64,000 bases of DNA, taken from positions 962,001 through 1,026,000 of the forward strand of contig JAUIRK010000567.1 of the NCBI GenBank assembly GCA_030549495.1. The letters run 5' to 3'. How positions within the stretch are numbered: position 1 is the first letter of the stretch; every line of letters begins with the position of its first letter. Shown here piece after piece: positions 1-11,732 of this stretch. The stretch is from Nectonema munidae. Taxonomy: Eukaryota > Nematomorpha > Nectonematoida > Nectonematidae. Both the position numbers and the translations under genes were made by a program. The notes under the pieces are model-generated. The model was not told the DNA's origin, did no database searches, and saw only the letters and a list, made by a program, of their open reading frames with translations.

Positions 1-361
1 AATACTCATTATCTTGTCAAAATAAGAATTACTTTCTCCAATAAAATTTTTTTGTTTATCTCTTTTAAAATTTATTTTATTTGTTCCACTTTTCAAAACA
101 TTAATGGTGAATAGGCGATGAAAAAAATTACCAGTCAATTGGTCGTTAATCAGAAAGAGGTTGGGAATCACGATTTCTGATTATAAATCTAATAAACAAG
201 TAAATACATAATTGCTCATGAGGAATATGTAGTAAAATCTCAAAAATTTGTTATTGTAGTAGAGTATTGTTGTGACTCTCAATCATTACTTGTCAAGTGA
301 TAGTTTTTTAAAAAAAAATTTAAATTTCCATTTTAATTGGTTTTATTTCAATTTCAAGACT

Positions 362-589
362 ATGTCTGATTCCGATAATTATGTTTCTGAAGTTTTTCCT
401 CCTAAAAAACTAAAAAAGGGAAAATATGATCAAACTTACAAAAAAGAGTGGGAAAAGAAATTAGATTGGCTCAAAAAAAGTGATTTGGAAGGCTCAGCAT
501 TTTGTATTTTATGTTCTAAGAAATTGTTGGTTGTAAATGGTGGATTTAAAAATCTCGGAAAGCATGCCAAAACAGTACTCTCTACATGA
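362..589 (+). pseudogene. hAT transposase N-terminal piece with BED-like zinc finger
   Basis: From the ATG at 362 the frame reads about 75 residues. A basic stretch (KKLKKGKYDQTYKKEW) is followed by CILCSKK and, about 15 residues later, H in GKHAKT, a C-x2-C...H arrangement as in BED/TTF-type fingers at the N-terminus of hAT transposases. An upstream in-frame ATG at 272 adds a hydrophobic, AT-driven leader that looks unlike the family, so I prefer 362. The frame closes at 587-589 right after the finger and nothing of the RNase-H-like core follows. This is a host-silent fossil of a DNA transposon. Confidence 0.65.
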
Positions 590-811
590 AAAATGAAAAA
601 AATGTGGAAAATACAGAAAAAAAAGGTTTCAATCTTTTTATGAAAAAAAAGAAAATGATGATCCCGTGAAAAAATCAGAAGTTATATTTTGCAACTGGCT
701 AGTTGAAATGATGAAATAGATCAACTGACTGATGAGTTTTTAAATTATCAATTATTTAAATTTCCTGATGGCTTTGAGAATTTTGAGGTTGATCTTTTTT
801 GGGGAAAGCTT

Positions 812-1142
812 GTGAAATTGCAAATTTCAGATGAAAAATTCAGGTTTCCACTTTTATGCATACTGATGATGGCATTATTAGTATTACTACATTCAAATGC
901 CAATTGCGAACGCCTCTTCATGTATGGAATTACTTCAAATCTCTTTTTTATTTGTTATATCTTAGGTTTTTTCCATTACTGCATGATTAACAATATAAAA
1001 ACTGATAAAAAAAAAGAATCAGCTTGATTTAGATACCATCTCAGACCTAGTACAAATCAAAACCAATGATCCAGGAGAACCTTGTTATAAATATGAGCCT
1101 CCAGAAAGTGTTATCAATTCTACAAGTGTAACCCCTAAGTGA
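812..1142 (+). pseudogene. hAT transposase C-terminal dimerisation domain
   Basis: The frame from 812 contains FPLLCILMMALLVLLHSNANCERLF. The phrase HSNANCERLF matches the strongly conserved hAT dimerisation signature (HSNA-x-CERxFS). The serine expected after the phenylalanine is missing. The reading frame is broken in the run of A at about 1008-1016; in the neighbouring frame it continues with KNQLDLDTISDLVQIK through a stop at 1140-1142, so a one-base slip in the A run is the likely lesion. Together with the piece at 362-589 it shows an internally deleted transposase. Confidence in family is high; it is not functional. Confidence 0.75.
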
Positions 1143-1699
1143 TGGAATATTTATGGCAATCAAGGCAGTGTAATATATTGTGTTTTTTCATCATTTTTTT
1201 CTTATGTTACTTTTTTTATAAATATTGTGTTTTCATTTTTCTATTATTTTATTCAATTCTTTATTTTGTTTGTTGTTCTTATGTTGATTTTAGAATAAAA
1301 TATAATTTTTAGTGATTCACTATATATAAAAAAGCACCATACTTAAAAATTTTTATGTTTTGGGATACTATTACTGAGAGATATGAAAAAAATGACCTGA
1401 AAAAATTTAAAAAAAATGAAGAACCTTGGATCACCCAAAAATTTTGGGTCTACGGATTTCTAAGGATTTTTTGAAGGAAGTTTACGGATTTTTGATAAAA
1501 TATGCCTGACAACACTGAAGTCGACTTCTAAAATACAGAACTCGCCTAAGTTATCAGCTAGCCTAAGCAGCAGTGTAAAAGTTACCATATATAAACACCA
1601 GGCATTAATTAATTGAATTATACGGCATGTAATGTATTCACCTAACTACATACTTTAATTTTTTTATTGGTTGCAGAAATTTGGGCATATTCAAAACGG

Positions 1700-1850
1700 T
1701 ACTAACATTTTTGTAAAAATATTCGTTTACCAAATCTTTGTTTGGCCAAATGTCTGTATGGTAAAAGTTTTGTTCGACCAAATATCCTTCAGTCAAATGA
1801 CTGAAACGTCTTTCAGCTAAATGTCTTTCTGCCAAATATCTATATCTGCA
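1700..1850 (-). repeat. Degenerate GxCxAAATGTC-type minisatellite
   Basis: Roughly 20-bp units related to CCAAATGTCTTTC recur about six times. On the minus strand they translate to LAERHLAERRFSHLTEGYLVE, a repetitive peptide produced by the repeat rather than a gene. Related units lie at 42410-42450 and 43250-43310. Repeats of this kind are scattered in many invertebrate genomes. Confidence 0.55.
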
Positions 1851-2577
1851 AAATTTCCACAAGATGTGATTGGGGAAAAATTTTGAACAAATTTGATATA
1901 ATATTGAATGAAAAAATTGAAAGAAAAAAGAAACTCGCTATTGTACAAGGAATGAGATGTAGAATTGAAATAAAATAACAAAGTAAGGAAAAAAGATGTA
2001 AGATGAAAAGAATCGAAATTTTTCAATTCAGAAAGTGAAAATGGATTAGGTAAATTAGAGTAGACTCAGTACATAACTGCCAACACTCTAATACTGATCT
2101 AGCCATAATAGAAGTATCCAAATTCACCATAGGCTACAAAAATTAAGTCTAAATTGGGACATTTGAATTACAGTTATGCAAGTATGCGTGTATATTCATT
2201 TTGGTTTTTTATATTTTATTAACACCATCCATTTAAATATAGTATTCTTGTGAATGCAATTTTTTAAAAATGAAAACAAAAGGCAAGATCAAAAATTCTA
2301 TTTTGACGATTTATTTGGAAAACGAAAAATATTCATGATAAATGCAATGAAACTCTTGACTCAACAGTAAAAATCAAACGTTCTAGCATATACTCTTCAA
2401 TGATTGCAAGCTGTCAATCACTTTCAGCTTTCTTGCTCTATGTATGGCGATAATTGATATTTTTCATTGTATAGATGTGGGAAAAAAGTGGCCTGTCCTA
2501 ATATGGATTGCAGCGTTGACCCTAATATTGGCTTTTGTTTATCATGTGAATATATGGAGATTTATTAGGGATCAAAG

Positions 2578-2983
2578 AAGGGCGGATCTAGAAATCTAAA
2601 CTAGAACTCAAATTTGAACCATATTAAAATCAAAAATTTAAAAACAAAAAGAATGAGAGAATTAAAACGATCCTCATTCATTGAATTGCAAAGTGAATAG
2701 ATGTGGTAAAACTACATGTGTTTAAATAATAATAAATTTACAAAAAAAATTGGATAATATAAAAGTAATAAGTGTCACACTTAACTATGATTGGAACATA
2801 AAAAACTTTTTAGGGCTTAACACTTTAGAGAAAGATTGAATCTAAAAAACGAGTTGCAGAAATCATCATTATATTTGAGTTCTACGAAAAGAATTGGATC
2901 AAGAAAATTTTCAAGCAATAGGCAATGCAATTTTAGGGGGGTGTACACTGGTTCCGCCCCCCCCCCCTTTAAATCCACCAGTG
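2578..2983 (+). mobile_element. hAT-like MITE, copy A (internally shortened)
   Basis: The ends are GGCGGATCTAGAAA on the left and TTTAAATCCACCAGTG on the right, an imperfect terminal inverted repeat of CAGGGGCGGATTTAG type. Flanking CAAAG at 2573-2577 and 2984-2988 is a candidate 5-bp target-site duplication. It is about 406 bp and aligns to the outer parts of the longer copies at 22154-23051 and 24359-27444, so it lost the centre. A C-run (about 2958-2967) sits just inside the right end as in the other copies. Short reading frames on both strands here are by-products. Confidence 0.7.
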
Positions 2984-2989
2984 CAAAGG

Positions 2990-5112
2990 TATATAAAGAT
3001 ATCAAAGAATATGCCTTCTGTCCAGCATTTAGGAGTGGCTGTAAGTAGGAGTCCACTGAATATGATTTGAACAAAATTATGACAGACACTTCAAAAATTT
3101 TCAACGAAAACCGGGTTAACAAGCAGATAATTAAATCATTGATTCCCAATCGACTCACTCAATATCTTTGAACCAGATGGTGATTTTAAATGACGATTTG
3201 CCGATGAAAAAATTAGGGAGACAATATATTATTGGTTATTATTCATGTAATTGATCATGATAAGTGGAATAATTCATCTTATTTTCAATATTTATTTTTA
3301 TACAAGTATGATGCGTGTATGTAGTGAGAGAAGTTCTAGGGCAGCAAATGCTCACACTCGTTTTGAATACAAGTTTGCCTACTGAAACAAATACAGGAAA
3401 TTAATATCATCACAACTTTCAAGTATAACGATGTACCATCCCAATTTTAGTGTTTAGACATGGGCCTATCTTGTAGCATTTCACATGTAAGATGAAAAGG
3501 TAATCAATTAAGGCATTATTTATTTTGAGTGTACTTTCCTGGTTTCACGAGTTTCTGGTTTTTCGCAATCCCGTCCAAATTTTTGGCAATTTTTCCTATT
3601 CAGAATATATTTATTTCCTCTGATTTATAATTTTTTCATTTGATTCTTTAAAAAGTAAAATTATTTTTTTTGAAATTTACATTTTATTTTTATCCTAAGA
3701 AAAGGAAGACATTTATCTATAAGGAAAAGTTTCTGCATTTTTTTAATACATTCTTTCTCTTATTTTGATCAAAAATGGTATATTTCTTGAAATTAGCCTT
3801 AGTCAAAATTAATCTTTTGCCAGAACCAAAAATGCGTGTTTCCTGATATGAAAGCTATCAGAATTTCTTTCATATAACTTCTTCTTTAATTTTTAGTCGT
3901 ATAATAAACTATAAAGGTAAACTTTGAGATATTACCGATTGATATTCATTTTATTAGATACTCGGTTTTCGTAATATATTTTTCTTTGAAAATTTACTTT
4001 TTTAATCATTAATCTCACATTTTTTCTTGCTCAAATTTTTTGTAACAAGATTCGAAAAAATTCATTCGTGAGAAACGGGGAACTAATCATTTTTTCCGTA
4101 AATTCTGGAAGAAAAACAAAAATTCAGGAATTTTAGTACCCCTACTTTTTATTTATCAAATTATATTTCTTTAGCTATTTCTTGTAGAAAATAGTTTAAC
4201 TATAAAATTCTCTAATCACCATTTTGTGAAAAAAATTGTTTTGAATTAGTGAAAAAAATTGTAAAAATGTTTTAAATAATTTTATTGTTTGCATGTCCAC
4301 ACTTTAATCTTCTTTGCAATATCAACTCTTTAATAATGAGAATAATATAAATGAGTTATTTTACTGATCATTTGTTGTCAATTTTATCTTTCAAGTAAGA
4401 ACAAGAGAACTCATTTCCGGTTATACTTTATATATATACAAAAGTTCTACCGACATTATTTCAATTCTGAAATAACAAAATATAAATACTAAATGAACAT
4501 ATTTAGTTTTGCTTCCTATAATTTATTTTATACTTTAGTCAAGGAACTATCCGGAGGATGAAATTATCTGGATTGTGAAAAACAATGATTTTGCCTTCCT
4601 ATTTTACCTAGTAATACATAATACTCTATTATATTAATAGAGTATTAAATATAATACTCTATTATATGTATATTAAAAAATTTTAATATTTTTTTCCATC
4701 ATTCGGAGTATAGAGTAAAGAGAAGGAAAAACTTTACAAAATATTTTTTATTTAAACGATGAGGAAGGATTTGGATGAATGATCTCCGAATTAACGAAGA
4801 TTTATATATGTAAGATTCTTTTTGAAAGTTTAATGTTAAAAAAAAGTAAAAAAGTTTTTTTCTCATAATTACCCAAAAGAAGGGTGCCTAATTTTCCTCA
4901 AAATATTCATCGCATGAAAATTACCATATGTGACATGATTATTCCATTTCTTCAAATTATTACTAGTATAACATAATTGTATATATTTTTTACATATAAA
5001 AATAAAAAATAACTAACATTTTAAACTAAAAGCTTGAAAATGTATGCCTCTTATTCAATAATCAAGTTTTCCTTGTTAAAATATACCATTTACATTCCAC
5101 TTTGCTATAATA
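2990..5112. other. Gene-free AT-rich stretch with a hairpin
   Basis: No coding potential is visible. The only structure is a hairpin at 4620-4646 with a perfect 12-bp stem (AATACTCTATTA, TAT loop, TAATAGAGTATT), followed by a further copy of AATACTCTATTA downstream. Confidence 0.5.
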
Positions 5113-5249
5113 AGTAAAGCTACCTTGGAGTACAAAAGCACAATTGCGCCGCTTGTATCAAACTATGAGCAAAGAAGGCTTGATGCGGGATCGAACCCCA
5201 GACTTTGGAATATCCAAGCGAGGTATCTACCCACTCTTACTCATCCCCC
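5113..5249 (-). mobile_element. tRNA-derived SINE, copy 1
   Basis: On the minus strand this reads GAGTAAGAGTGGGTAGATAC..., then a B-box-like GGTTCGATCCCGCATCAAGCC, then a shared 3' body (TACAAGCGGCGCAATTGTGC) ending near a (ACCTTT) tail. It belongs to the family whose clearest copies are at 7283-7448 and 52757-52910. This copy is the more diverged kind. Confidence 0.75.
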
Positions 5250-7282
5250 AAAATCGATACAGATCATTGGAATTACAATACCTAAAATAAATCAATATAT
5301 TCTTATTTATTAGATTGTTTAAATTTTGTAAACGAAAATTTGATAGTTTTTATTGTATCACCTTTTTCATGAGTGAATACATAAAGGATGACAAAAGGAT
5401 TGATCATTTCGGAAAATTTCTTTGTGTATGATAAGAGTTAGAACTCTTATATAATCACACATAAGACACAATCGGATTAATTTTAAATTTATTTCCAATT
5501 TTAACTGTACTAAGTTTCCTATTTTTAATTAGCTTTTTCCACAGTTCACTGAAGATTATGAAAAAAATATGGTAAATATTTTGAAGAAAGAGTGATAGGT
5601 GAGTAAAGTGAAAGTGAGGCGAGGCACCACTGATCTAGACAACGCACCGTTAAATCTCTCTGAAATTGCGAGTTAAGCCTTTATCTTTACATTTCCCTTT
5701 GTATTTAGCATCTCTCAAGTAATTCTCCCAAAATTGAACACATCTTCACACTTGTAGGCTAAATCTGTGACGTCAAAATTGGTACACAATTTTTCCCAAC
5801 ACTGCATCATTTCTTCAGACCATCCATAAGATGGTTTAAGTAGATGTCATCGTTATTTGTGGTGACGTTTCCCACCCTCATCACGAATCATTAATATTCT
5901 CAATTGGATGGATGTATCTACTTTTATCAGTAGCAGATTTAACCATCATCATCTTCTTCTTCTTCTTCTTCTTCTTTATTTGACTAAGACAATAAACATT
6001 ATCCCACATTAACTGCTTGGTTTGACAAACATGCTAATGATTATGCTGATGAGCACTTGATAATGAATTCCTATTGCAAACTCCTTCCCATTTTCGCCTC
6101 AAAGAAACTGCAACGAAGGCAAAGCGCATCATAACGTGTGAGGTTTTTCAAAAAAGTTTAATACCCACGCATAATGAGATGAAATTAGTTCTCCCTAATA
6201 ATATTTTTCTCACACGTTGATGTGTCCAAACCCAAAATTTCTCGTATATTCTCTTTTCTAAAATTATATCATCTAAAAAATCAGCGGGAGAAAAGATATT
6301 AATGTTCAATTAAAAAATTGCTTCTAAGAAAAAAGTTCACATTTCCCATATTCATTTTCAGTGGAAGTCCACTGAATTTAAAAGGCATACAAAAGTTTAT
6401 GAGCTTATAAGTATTTGGTCTTAAAAAATATATATCAGTCACCTTGATGAGTTGAATGTGAAATTATGCTTAGTTTTTTTTTTATAAAATATGAATAAAG
6501 AGATTTCATTGGATATTTTCAAAGTAAAAATCAATAATAACAGTTGTATCAAAAAAAAATTTAGTAGAAGAAGAGGAAGAAGGTTTATTTGAATAAATTT
6601 AAGAAGGAAATATATACAAAAGCACACATTTTTATTTAAATCAATATTTATATATTGATAATATAAAATTACATTGAACACCTGGAGCTTTGAAAGGCCA
6701 AAAGTCGTTGCCATGAAATTGCACAGATTGAAATAAATAGAGAAAAGAAAAAAACGGGGGAAAAAAATAAAGAAATAAGGACACATACTTTTACACGTAT
6801 ACATTGTATACAATGAGTATACTGATTGAAAGTGAAAAATTGAAAAAGAAGATATCATGATATGTATATGTGTAGAAAACTTTAACACAACCTGTATTCA
6901 AAAGTATATTAAATAAAAATCAGATGATGTTCTTTGTGTGTGTAATTTCGTTTTGAACAAAATGACATGAATAACAATTTTGAATTGGATATTTTGATGA
7001 GTAGTTTCTAAAATACAATTCTTTAACTTTTTTTAAAAAAAAAAGCAATATTCAAATTCGTGTAATTCATTAAATGTAGATTTATGATTCCAAAATTCAG
7101 ATAGATTGACATTTTAAGTTTAATAAAATTTGACTCAGCTATAGTATGGAGGAAGTGTTTTATATTTGTAACGTAGATTATATTCAGTTTTAGTTAGACT
7201 AAAATCCATTGTTTTCAAAGAATAAGACAGTTTGAAAATAAATAAACCTAGATTATATTCATAAAGATGATGTATTCTTAAT
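5250..7282. other. Gene-free stretch with CTT microsatellite
   Basis: A (CAT)n/(CTT)n microsatellite lies at 5944-5977. The part from about 5570 to 6240 is less AT-rich than its surroundings, but no exon could be recognised. A minus-strand frame of 149 codons at 6439-6888 consists of F/L/I/Y-rich low-complexity sequence and is not supported as a gene. Confidence 0.5.
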
Positions 7283-7448
7283 GGGCGATTTTTTTTAGAT
7301 TGGGCGTGAGTAGGGTTGGTTAGATGCTGGATTCGATAACTCAAGGTCTTGGGTTCGATCCCGCATCAAGCCTGCTTTCCTCATAGTTCGATACAAGCGG
7401 CACAATTGGGCCTTCTCGATGAAAACACCCAACGCTACCTTTACCTTT
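7283..7448 (+). mobile_element. tRNA-derived SINE, copy 2, with target duplication
   Basis: The SINE body starts with GGGCG, has a second GGGCGTGAGTAGGGTTGG head, a tRNA-like B box (GGTTCGATCCCGC), the family body and an ACCTTTACCTTTA tail. TATTCTTAAT occurs at 7273-7282 and again at 7449-7458, a 10-bp target-site duplication typical of LINE-driven retroposition. Presumed RNA polymerase III internal promoter; it encodes no protein. Confidence 0.85.
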
Positions 7449-7458
7449 ATTCTTAATA

Positions 7459-8410
7459 TATTGGACTCAAGAAATAAATTGCTTGTATGTGAATGAGGGT
7501 TAACATTACATATATATATGTTACTTAATGTTTTTTTTGACATTTGAATATGGTTGAGATTTTTTTATAACCCCATATAATAAAACAATAGTTTATTTAC
7601 GGCAAAAAAAGAATTATATTGTAAAACTTTAACAATAATTATAGCAGAAGCTTTTTAAAAGGCTTCAAAATTCCGTTTACTCAAGAGAGTCTGTTTTCAA
7701 CGAATGGAATGTGTGATTGGTTCAGCTTAATTTATTGTGAATAAGAATGCCTAGTAATTGTAAAAAATCTGACAAAAATTTTTTTAAAATGGATAAAAAA
7801 TGAAGAAAAACAAAATGGTGTAAAAAGTAGATCTAAAAAGAAGAGCGGAAATGACCAGGAAGAAAATGCCAGGAGAAAATCATTTTCAACCGGGAATAAA
7901 AGTATGCAAATGATTCTTTTATTTGTATTAAAATTTGCATATTAATTAATTTTGATGCTTATACGATGACAAGCGTATAGTCTTATATGGAATGCATTGT
8001 TGTTCTTTCCCTTCATCGGTGAGCGTGTGGGTGCGTGTCTTTTGTTTGTGATTTTTCCCATTTTAATTGCTCATTTTCAAAGCTTTGATTCCCATGCACT
8101 TAGTATTCAGACACTCTTACTCCCATTTCAATGCTCTTTCACGTCGAAATTCATAGCCAAGCACTTTCCCTCCAAACTTCATTGATTTCTTTTCTGAGAA
8201 AGTATTTATTTGTTTAATAGCAATTCGCTTGACCGAGAGATAAAAAGTGCTTTTTTATATAGTTCAAATTTTATCAACTTGTAAAATATTCAGTTTGTGC
8301 TATTGCATCGAGGTAAAAGAAAATGTTATAATCTTCATACAATTATATAAAATTGTGTAAAGCATTTGATTTTCTCCTGTTGAATGTTTGAACGCTATAA
8401 TAAACACTTA
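7459..8410. other. Gene-free AT-rich stretch
   Basis: I see no exon, repeat or RNA here. A 62-codon frame at 7997-8185 has no recognisable domain and no supporting splice or promoter signal. Confidence 0.4.
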
Positions 8411-8414
8411 TTTT

Positions 8415-8500
8415 AGCACTAGTAGGTAGCGTGCTTAGCTGTGAAAGCATTGGTTGATCCTCTTGGGCTATATTCCCGATGGTGACACCCCTATCTGTAT
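8415..8500 (+). repeat. tRNA-like fragment, second SINE family
   Basis: GGTAGCGTGCTTAGCTGTGA resembles an A-box region and ATTCCCGATGGTGACACC a degenerate B-box end. The same layout (GATTCCNGATCGTGACTATCC) is found on the minus strand at 45345-45432 and 19430-19540, which is why I read these three as one old tRNA-derived family. Similarity is by eye and weak. Confidence 0.35.
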
Positions 8501-9534
8501 AATTTAGGAAGATAATTTTTCATGAATAGAGTTTGGGTGTCGAAATTTCTCTATAGTCTCATTTCTCTATTCTTCAAGATTTTTTAAGCTTCTTGATTCT
8601 CAAGAAAATTATTGCTTTTATTTTTCTATTTTAATTCCATTCAAAATAGGAAATTTCTTTAAATTTTTTGCATTTGATTGAAACTTCTAAGCTATGAGAA
8701 TCTTTGCAAATATTACAAAATGCTTTGCTATTTTTTTGAAACCTACATCTTGTGAATGTGAGAGAATTTTTAACATTGTATCTGACATTTTATCGGAAAG
8801 AAGCTTCACGGCCTTTTGAAATACACAGTTCCTTATTAGTTACCTTAATTTTGTAAATTTATAACTATGACTTCTCATAAAAGATGAACTATTGTATTCA
8901 TTTATTGAATTTCAAATAAATTTCTTCTTCTTTCTCTTTAAAATTTTTCAAAAACTTTTATAAAATATAAATTTTTGTGAAATATTTATTTTTACTTTTT
9001 ATCATATTGGTGTTTATATCTTTTCTTTTATTTTATCGAGAAATCAAAAACTTTCAATACAGAGAAAGAAAAAACCCGAATTGAAAGAGCTTTCAAGCAT
9101 TTAATTCTTGATGCAGAGCTATGACATTGAAAAATTTTGTTGAATTCAAAAAAATGAAGTTCTTAAAATATTTCACTCATAGTTTTATTTTTTTATTTTT
9201 GTCGTAGTTTTATGGACACTAACGCGTATTTATACCAATACACGTACGCACACACAGACAGATAGAGATTTTTACAAAATATGGACTTATGAAAGAAGTT
9301 GATATCGGCACCCCTTTTTAGGGTTCGTCTCTGGGACCCAAAAACCCCCTTAAATCCAGCCCAGTCTTTATAATTCGAACAATGGTAAAAAAATAATTAT
9401 TACATCTTAATTTTATTTTTGTAGGAAAATAAAGAAAAACCAATTTCAATACATTTCTTACCCAATTTATTTCCTACCCAACAATTAAAAAAAAAGCTGG
9501 TTACGAAATCTCTAAAAATAGGTAAAGCAACTGT
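8501..9534. other. Gene-free AT-rich stretch
   Basis: Phrases around 8690-8830 (AAACTTCTAAGC, TGTGAATGTGAGAGAATT) hint at decayed hAT-type sequence but cannot be translated convincingly. Nothing else is supported. Confidence 0.35.
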
Positions 9535-10403
9535 GGGGTGTTTTCATCGAGAAGGCACATTGCATCGCTTGTATCGAACTATGAAGAAAGTAGGCGTGAT
9601 GCGGGATCAAACCCAAGACCTTAGGTTCACTGTAATTTCATCGCTGTAATTTCATCGTGGTAACTTCATCGCATAGTAAATTCATCGTGATTCAATACAT
9701 CGTCGGTATTTTCATCGTCAAGTATTTTCATCGTCAAGCATTATCATCGTCATACTAATTTTATGCTTGACGCTCAATGTTTTTTTGTAAATATCCCTTT
9801 ATAATTTTTTTAAGTTTATTACGAACTTTTGTAAATGTTCTTAATATAACATAAAAAACTAATTCTTAAATATAAAGTTTTCATATTATCAGGCTATAAT
9901 GACAAAATAAAACAATAACTCTTTCTGACTTAAATAGCTTTGAAATATGTTTAAATTTCTTAATATTTAAAGAAAGTTCAAAAAAAGTATCTAATTTAAT
10001 TTAAAAAAATAATATATATATATATATTAATCTTTGTGTTTTTTTAGTTTCATAAAAATCCCCTTAACCTATTTTAACCTTCGACTTTTCAGTCATTATT
10101 TCGTATATTATATCTAAAAATAATCATTTGTTTTTTTAAGAAAAAATTTTATTTTTAAGAAAAAAATACCAATTTATATATGTAATAAATTATTCCATAT
10201 TTCAAAAAGATTATTGAGATAACTAATTCATTACAAATTGGAAAAATATAAACAATTTAAAAAATAAGTTATGAGCAATACCTCTAAGGTAATCTAAGGT
10301 CATTTAGGTCACGATTTTAAAAATCATTGACGATGAAATTACCGGATACCAAGACCTTAAGTTATCGAAACCCGGTATCTAACCAACCTTATGCTCACGC
10401 CCC
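9535..10403 (-). mobile_element. tRNA-derived SINE, copy 3, split by a MITE
   Basis: The two halves, 9535-9627 and 10349-10403, join to one minus-strand SINE. The 3' body (GTTTTCATCGAGAAGG on the plus strand) and B box lie in the left part; the head (TCTAACCAACCTTATGCTCACGCCCC) lies in the right part. The interruption is the element at 9628-10348. Confidence 0.85.
9628..10348. mobile_element. MITE with TTTCATCG subterminal repeats, inserted in a SINE
   Basis: The insert begins CACTGTAATTTCATCG and ends CGATGAAATTACCGGATA, so the ends are inverted copies of GTAATTTCATCG. At the left end TTTCATCG-like units are repeated seven or eight times every 15-20 bp (9631-9760), a subterminal array such as transposases bind. 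CCAAGACCTTARGTT flanks it on both sides (9613-9627, 10349-10363), a target duplication of up to 15 bp; a real duplication of 9-11 bp, as made by Mutator-like transposases, would be contained in this. It has no coding capacity. Superfamily is uncertain. Confidence 0.75.
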
Positions 10404-10675
10404 AAATATAGGTACGAAATATCTCTGTTACGAAATGTCCTTAACCGAGCCTGACCATATCAACAACTATAAATCTTTCAAGGCCAATTATGGAAGCTAG
10501 TTTCAGAAAACTCGCCCTTGCTTTTGCAATACTCCGTCTCAAATTGTCATTGACTATAAAAGTGCGCAATTGTAGAAAAAAAGGAGAGAAATTGTAGTGA
10601 AAGAGCTTCTTAACTAACAAAAGATTAATTGAAAAGACTAAAGTAGGAAAAGAGTTTGAAAAATTAGTATTAACG

Positions 10676-10676
<1 letters not shown>

Positions 10677-10709
<33 letters not shown>
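10677..10709. repeat. (TTA)n microsatellite
   Basis: About eleven uninterrupted TTA/ATT units. Confidence 0.9.
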
Positions 10710-10711
<2 letters not shown>

Positions 10712-10796
10712 CTAGTCATCTTTGATCAATTTTTTTTGATCAACGCATGCATGTTTATAAATATCTTTAAAAGGCTATAAAAATCTTTTATATATC

Positions 10797-10890
10797 TTTT
10801 AACGGATCGATTAACCAGTTAATTTTAGGAAATTTTGAGCCCATATATATTACATAAAATACAAGAATAGTTTGTCAAGATAAAAGAAAA
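10797..10890. repeat. Dispersed repeat shared with 28545-28620
   Basis: The phrases GATCGATTAACCAGTTAATTTT and CCCATATATATTACATAAAATACAA correspond by eye to CTGATCTATTAAACGGTTAATTT and CCCATAGATATACATAAGATACAA at 28545-28620. An old dispersed element of unknown type. Confidence 0.4.
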
Positions 10891-11732
10891 ATTTCGGAAA
10901 CCAACAACTGAAAGGGTTAAAAACCCACATTTTAGGCCTCTAAGTATACTACAATTTTTAAGACAAATCCTGTGCTTTCTATTCCAATGGAATATTTTAT
11001 ATTTAAAACAGGTGCTTTTCATTCCTTGAAACACACCTGTGTCACAGGCTAGCTCAAAGGGTTAAGTGAACTATTATATGCAAGAAGGTTAACGAAAGTG
11101 TCCTTAAACAAATATTGTGTGTGTGTATGTGTGTTTCTCTTTTCTCCAACAAAGAAATGAGAATTGTCGTGTTACACAATGCTAATGATATGATTTGTAA
11201 ATACGGGGATGAATTGAACGGGGATGTCAGGGGTAAGGCGCTTAAAGTGTAAGTGTGTTCGCCACAACAGCAAACGTGGTAGCGGTGATGCTGAACGTCT
11301 TAAAACGCATAAAAGCCTTCGCGATAAGGAAATTTCGATTTCATCACATCCACAAAACAACTATTAGTAATGATTTATCTGTTATTATATTATAAGTAAA
11401 TAGGACATTCCTAATTTTATGCAATGACGATAATGGATTTAAGATAAAAATAGACGATTCACGTGCGTTTGGTATATGCAATGCATATTTAGCGTCTACA
11501 GAAAGCACCCCTCCCTGCTTTGTCATTATTAGCGAATCATAAATCTTGGCTATTATTCAATCTCTTGTAGTGTTGGCGTGCGTGTGTTTTGTGTGCAGCA
11601 GTCTTATAGTCACAACGCACTTCTATTCCTTATACATTTTTGATTGACACCTGCCAAACTGGGTTACTTTACTCCTATAGGTGAGATTTATATTATGCAT
11701 TTCGTCGGGTTTTCTTCCCCACAATTAGTTAA
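10891..11732. other. Upstream region of the bHLH exon
   Basis: No coding exon is recognised. From 11160 the base composition becomes less AT-rich, and an E box (CACCTG) lies at 11648-11653, about 80 bp before the ATG of the bHLH exon. Such a site could serve bHLH auto- or cross-regulation, but this is inference from one hexamer. Confidence 0.35.

Larger units (their letters stand above)
1..1517 (+). mobile_element. hAT DNA transposon remnant, 3' portion
   Basis: The stretch carries a BED-like zinc-finger N-terminus and a hAT C-terminal dimerisation block with the catalytic core between them missing, so it is an internally deleted, non-autonomous or dead hAT. Its right end reads, on the reverse strand, CAGTGTTGTCAGGCATA, which fits hAT terminal inverted repeats (CAGTG start). 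The left terminal repeat would lie before the window. The 1140-1500 part is AT-rich 3' UTR and subterminal DNA with the repeated phrase ACGGATTT. Superfamily is well supported by the protein pieces; the exact left boundary is unknown. Confidence 0.75.

Noticed and set aside
1638-2026. Two overlapping minus-strand frames with LAERHLAERRF-like repeats
   Set aside because: The peptide repetition comes from the underlying minisatellite.
2817-3158. 113-codon minus-strand and 70-codon plus-strand frames
   Set aside because: Both fall in the hAT-like MITE and its C run and recur as frame by-products in the other copies.
6439-6888. 149-codon minus-strand frame
   Set aside because: Almost only F, L, I, Y and S from T-rich DNA; no domain, start context or splice support.
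7283-7448. True tRNA gene
   Set aside because: A and B boxes are present but no cloverleaf with a sensible anticodon arm; flanking duplication and ACCTTT tail show a SINE.
11172-11526. Minus-strand frames before the bHLH exon
   Set aside because: Better composition than most but two overlapping frames without domain or splice signals.
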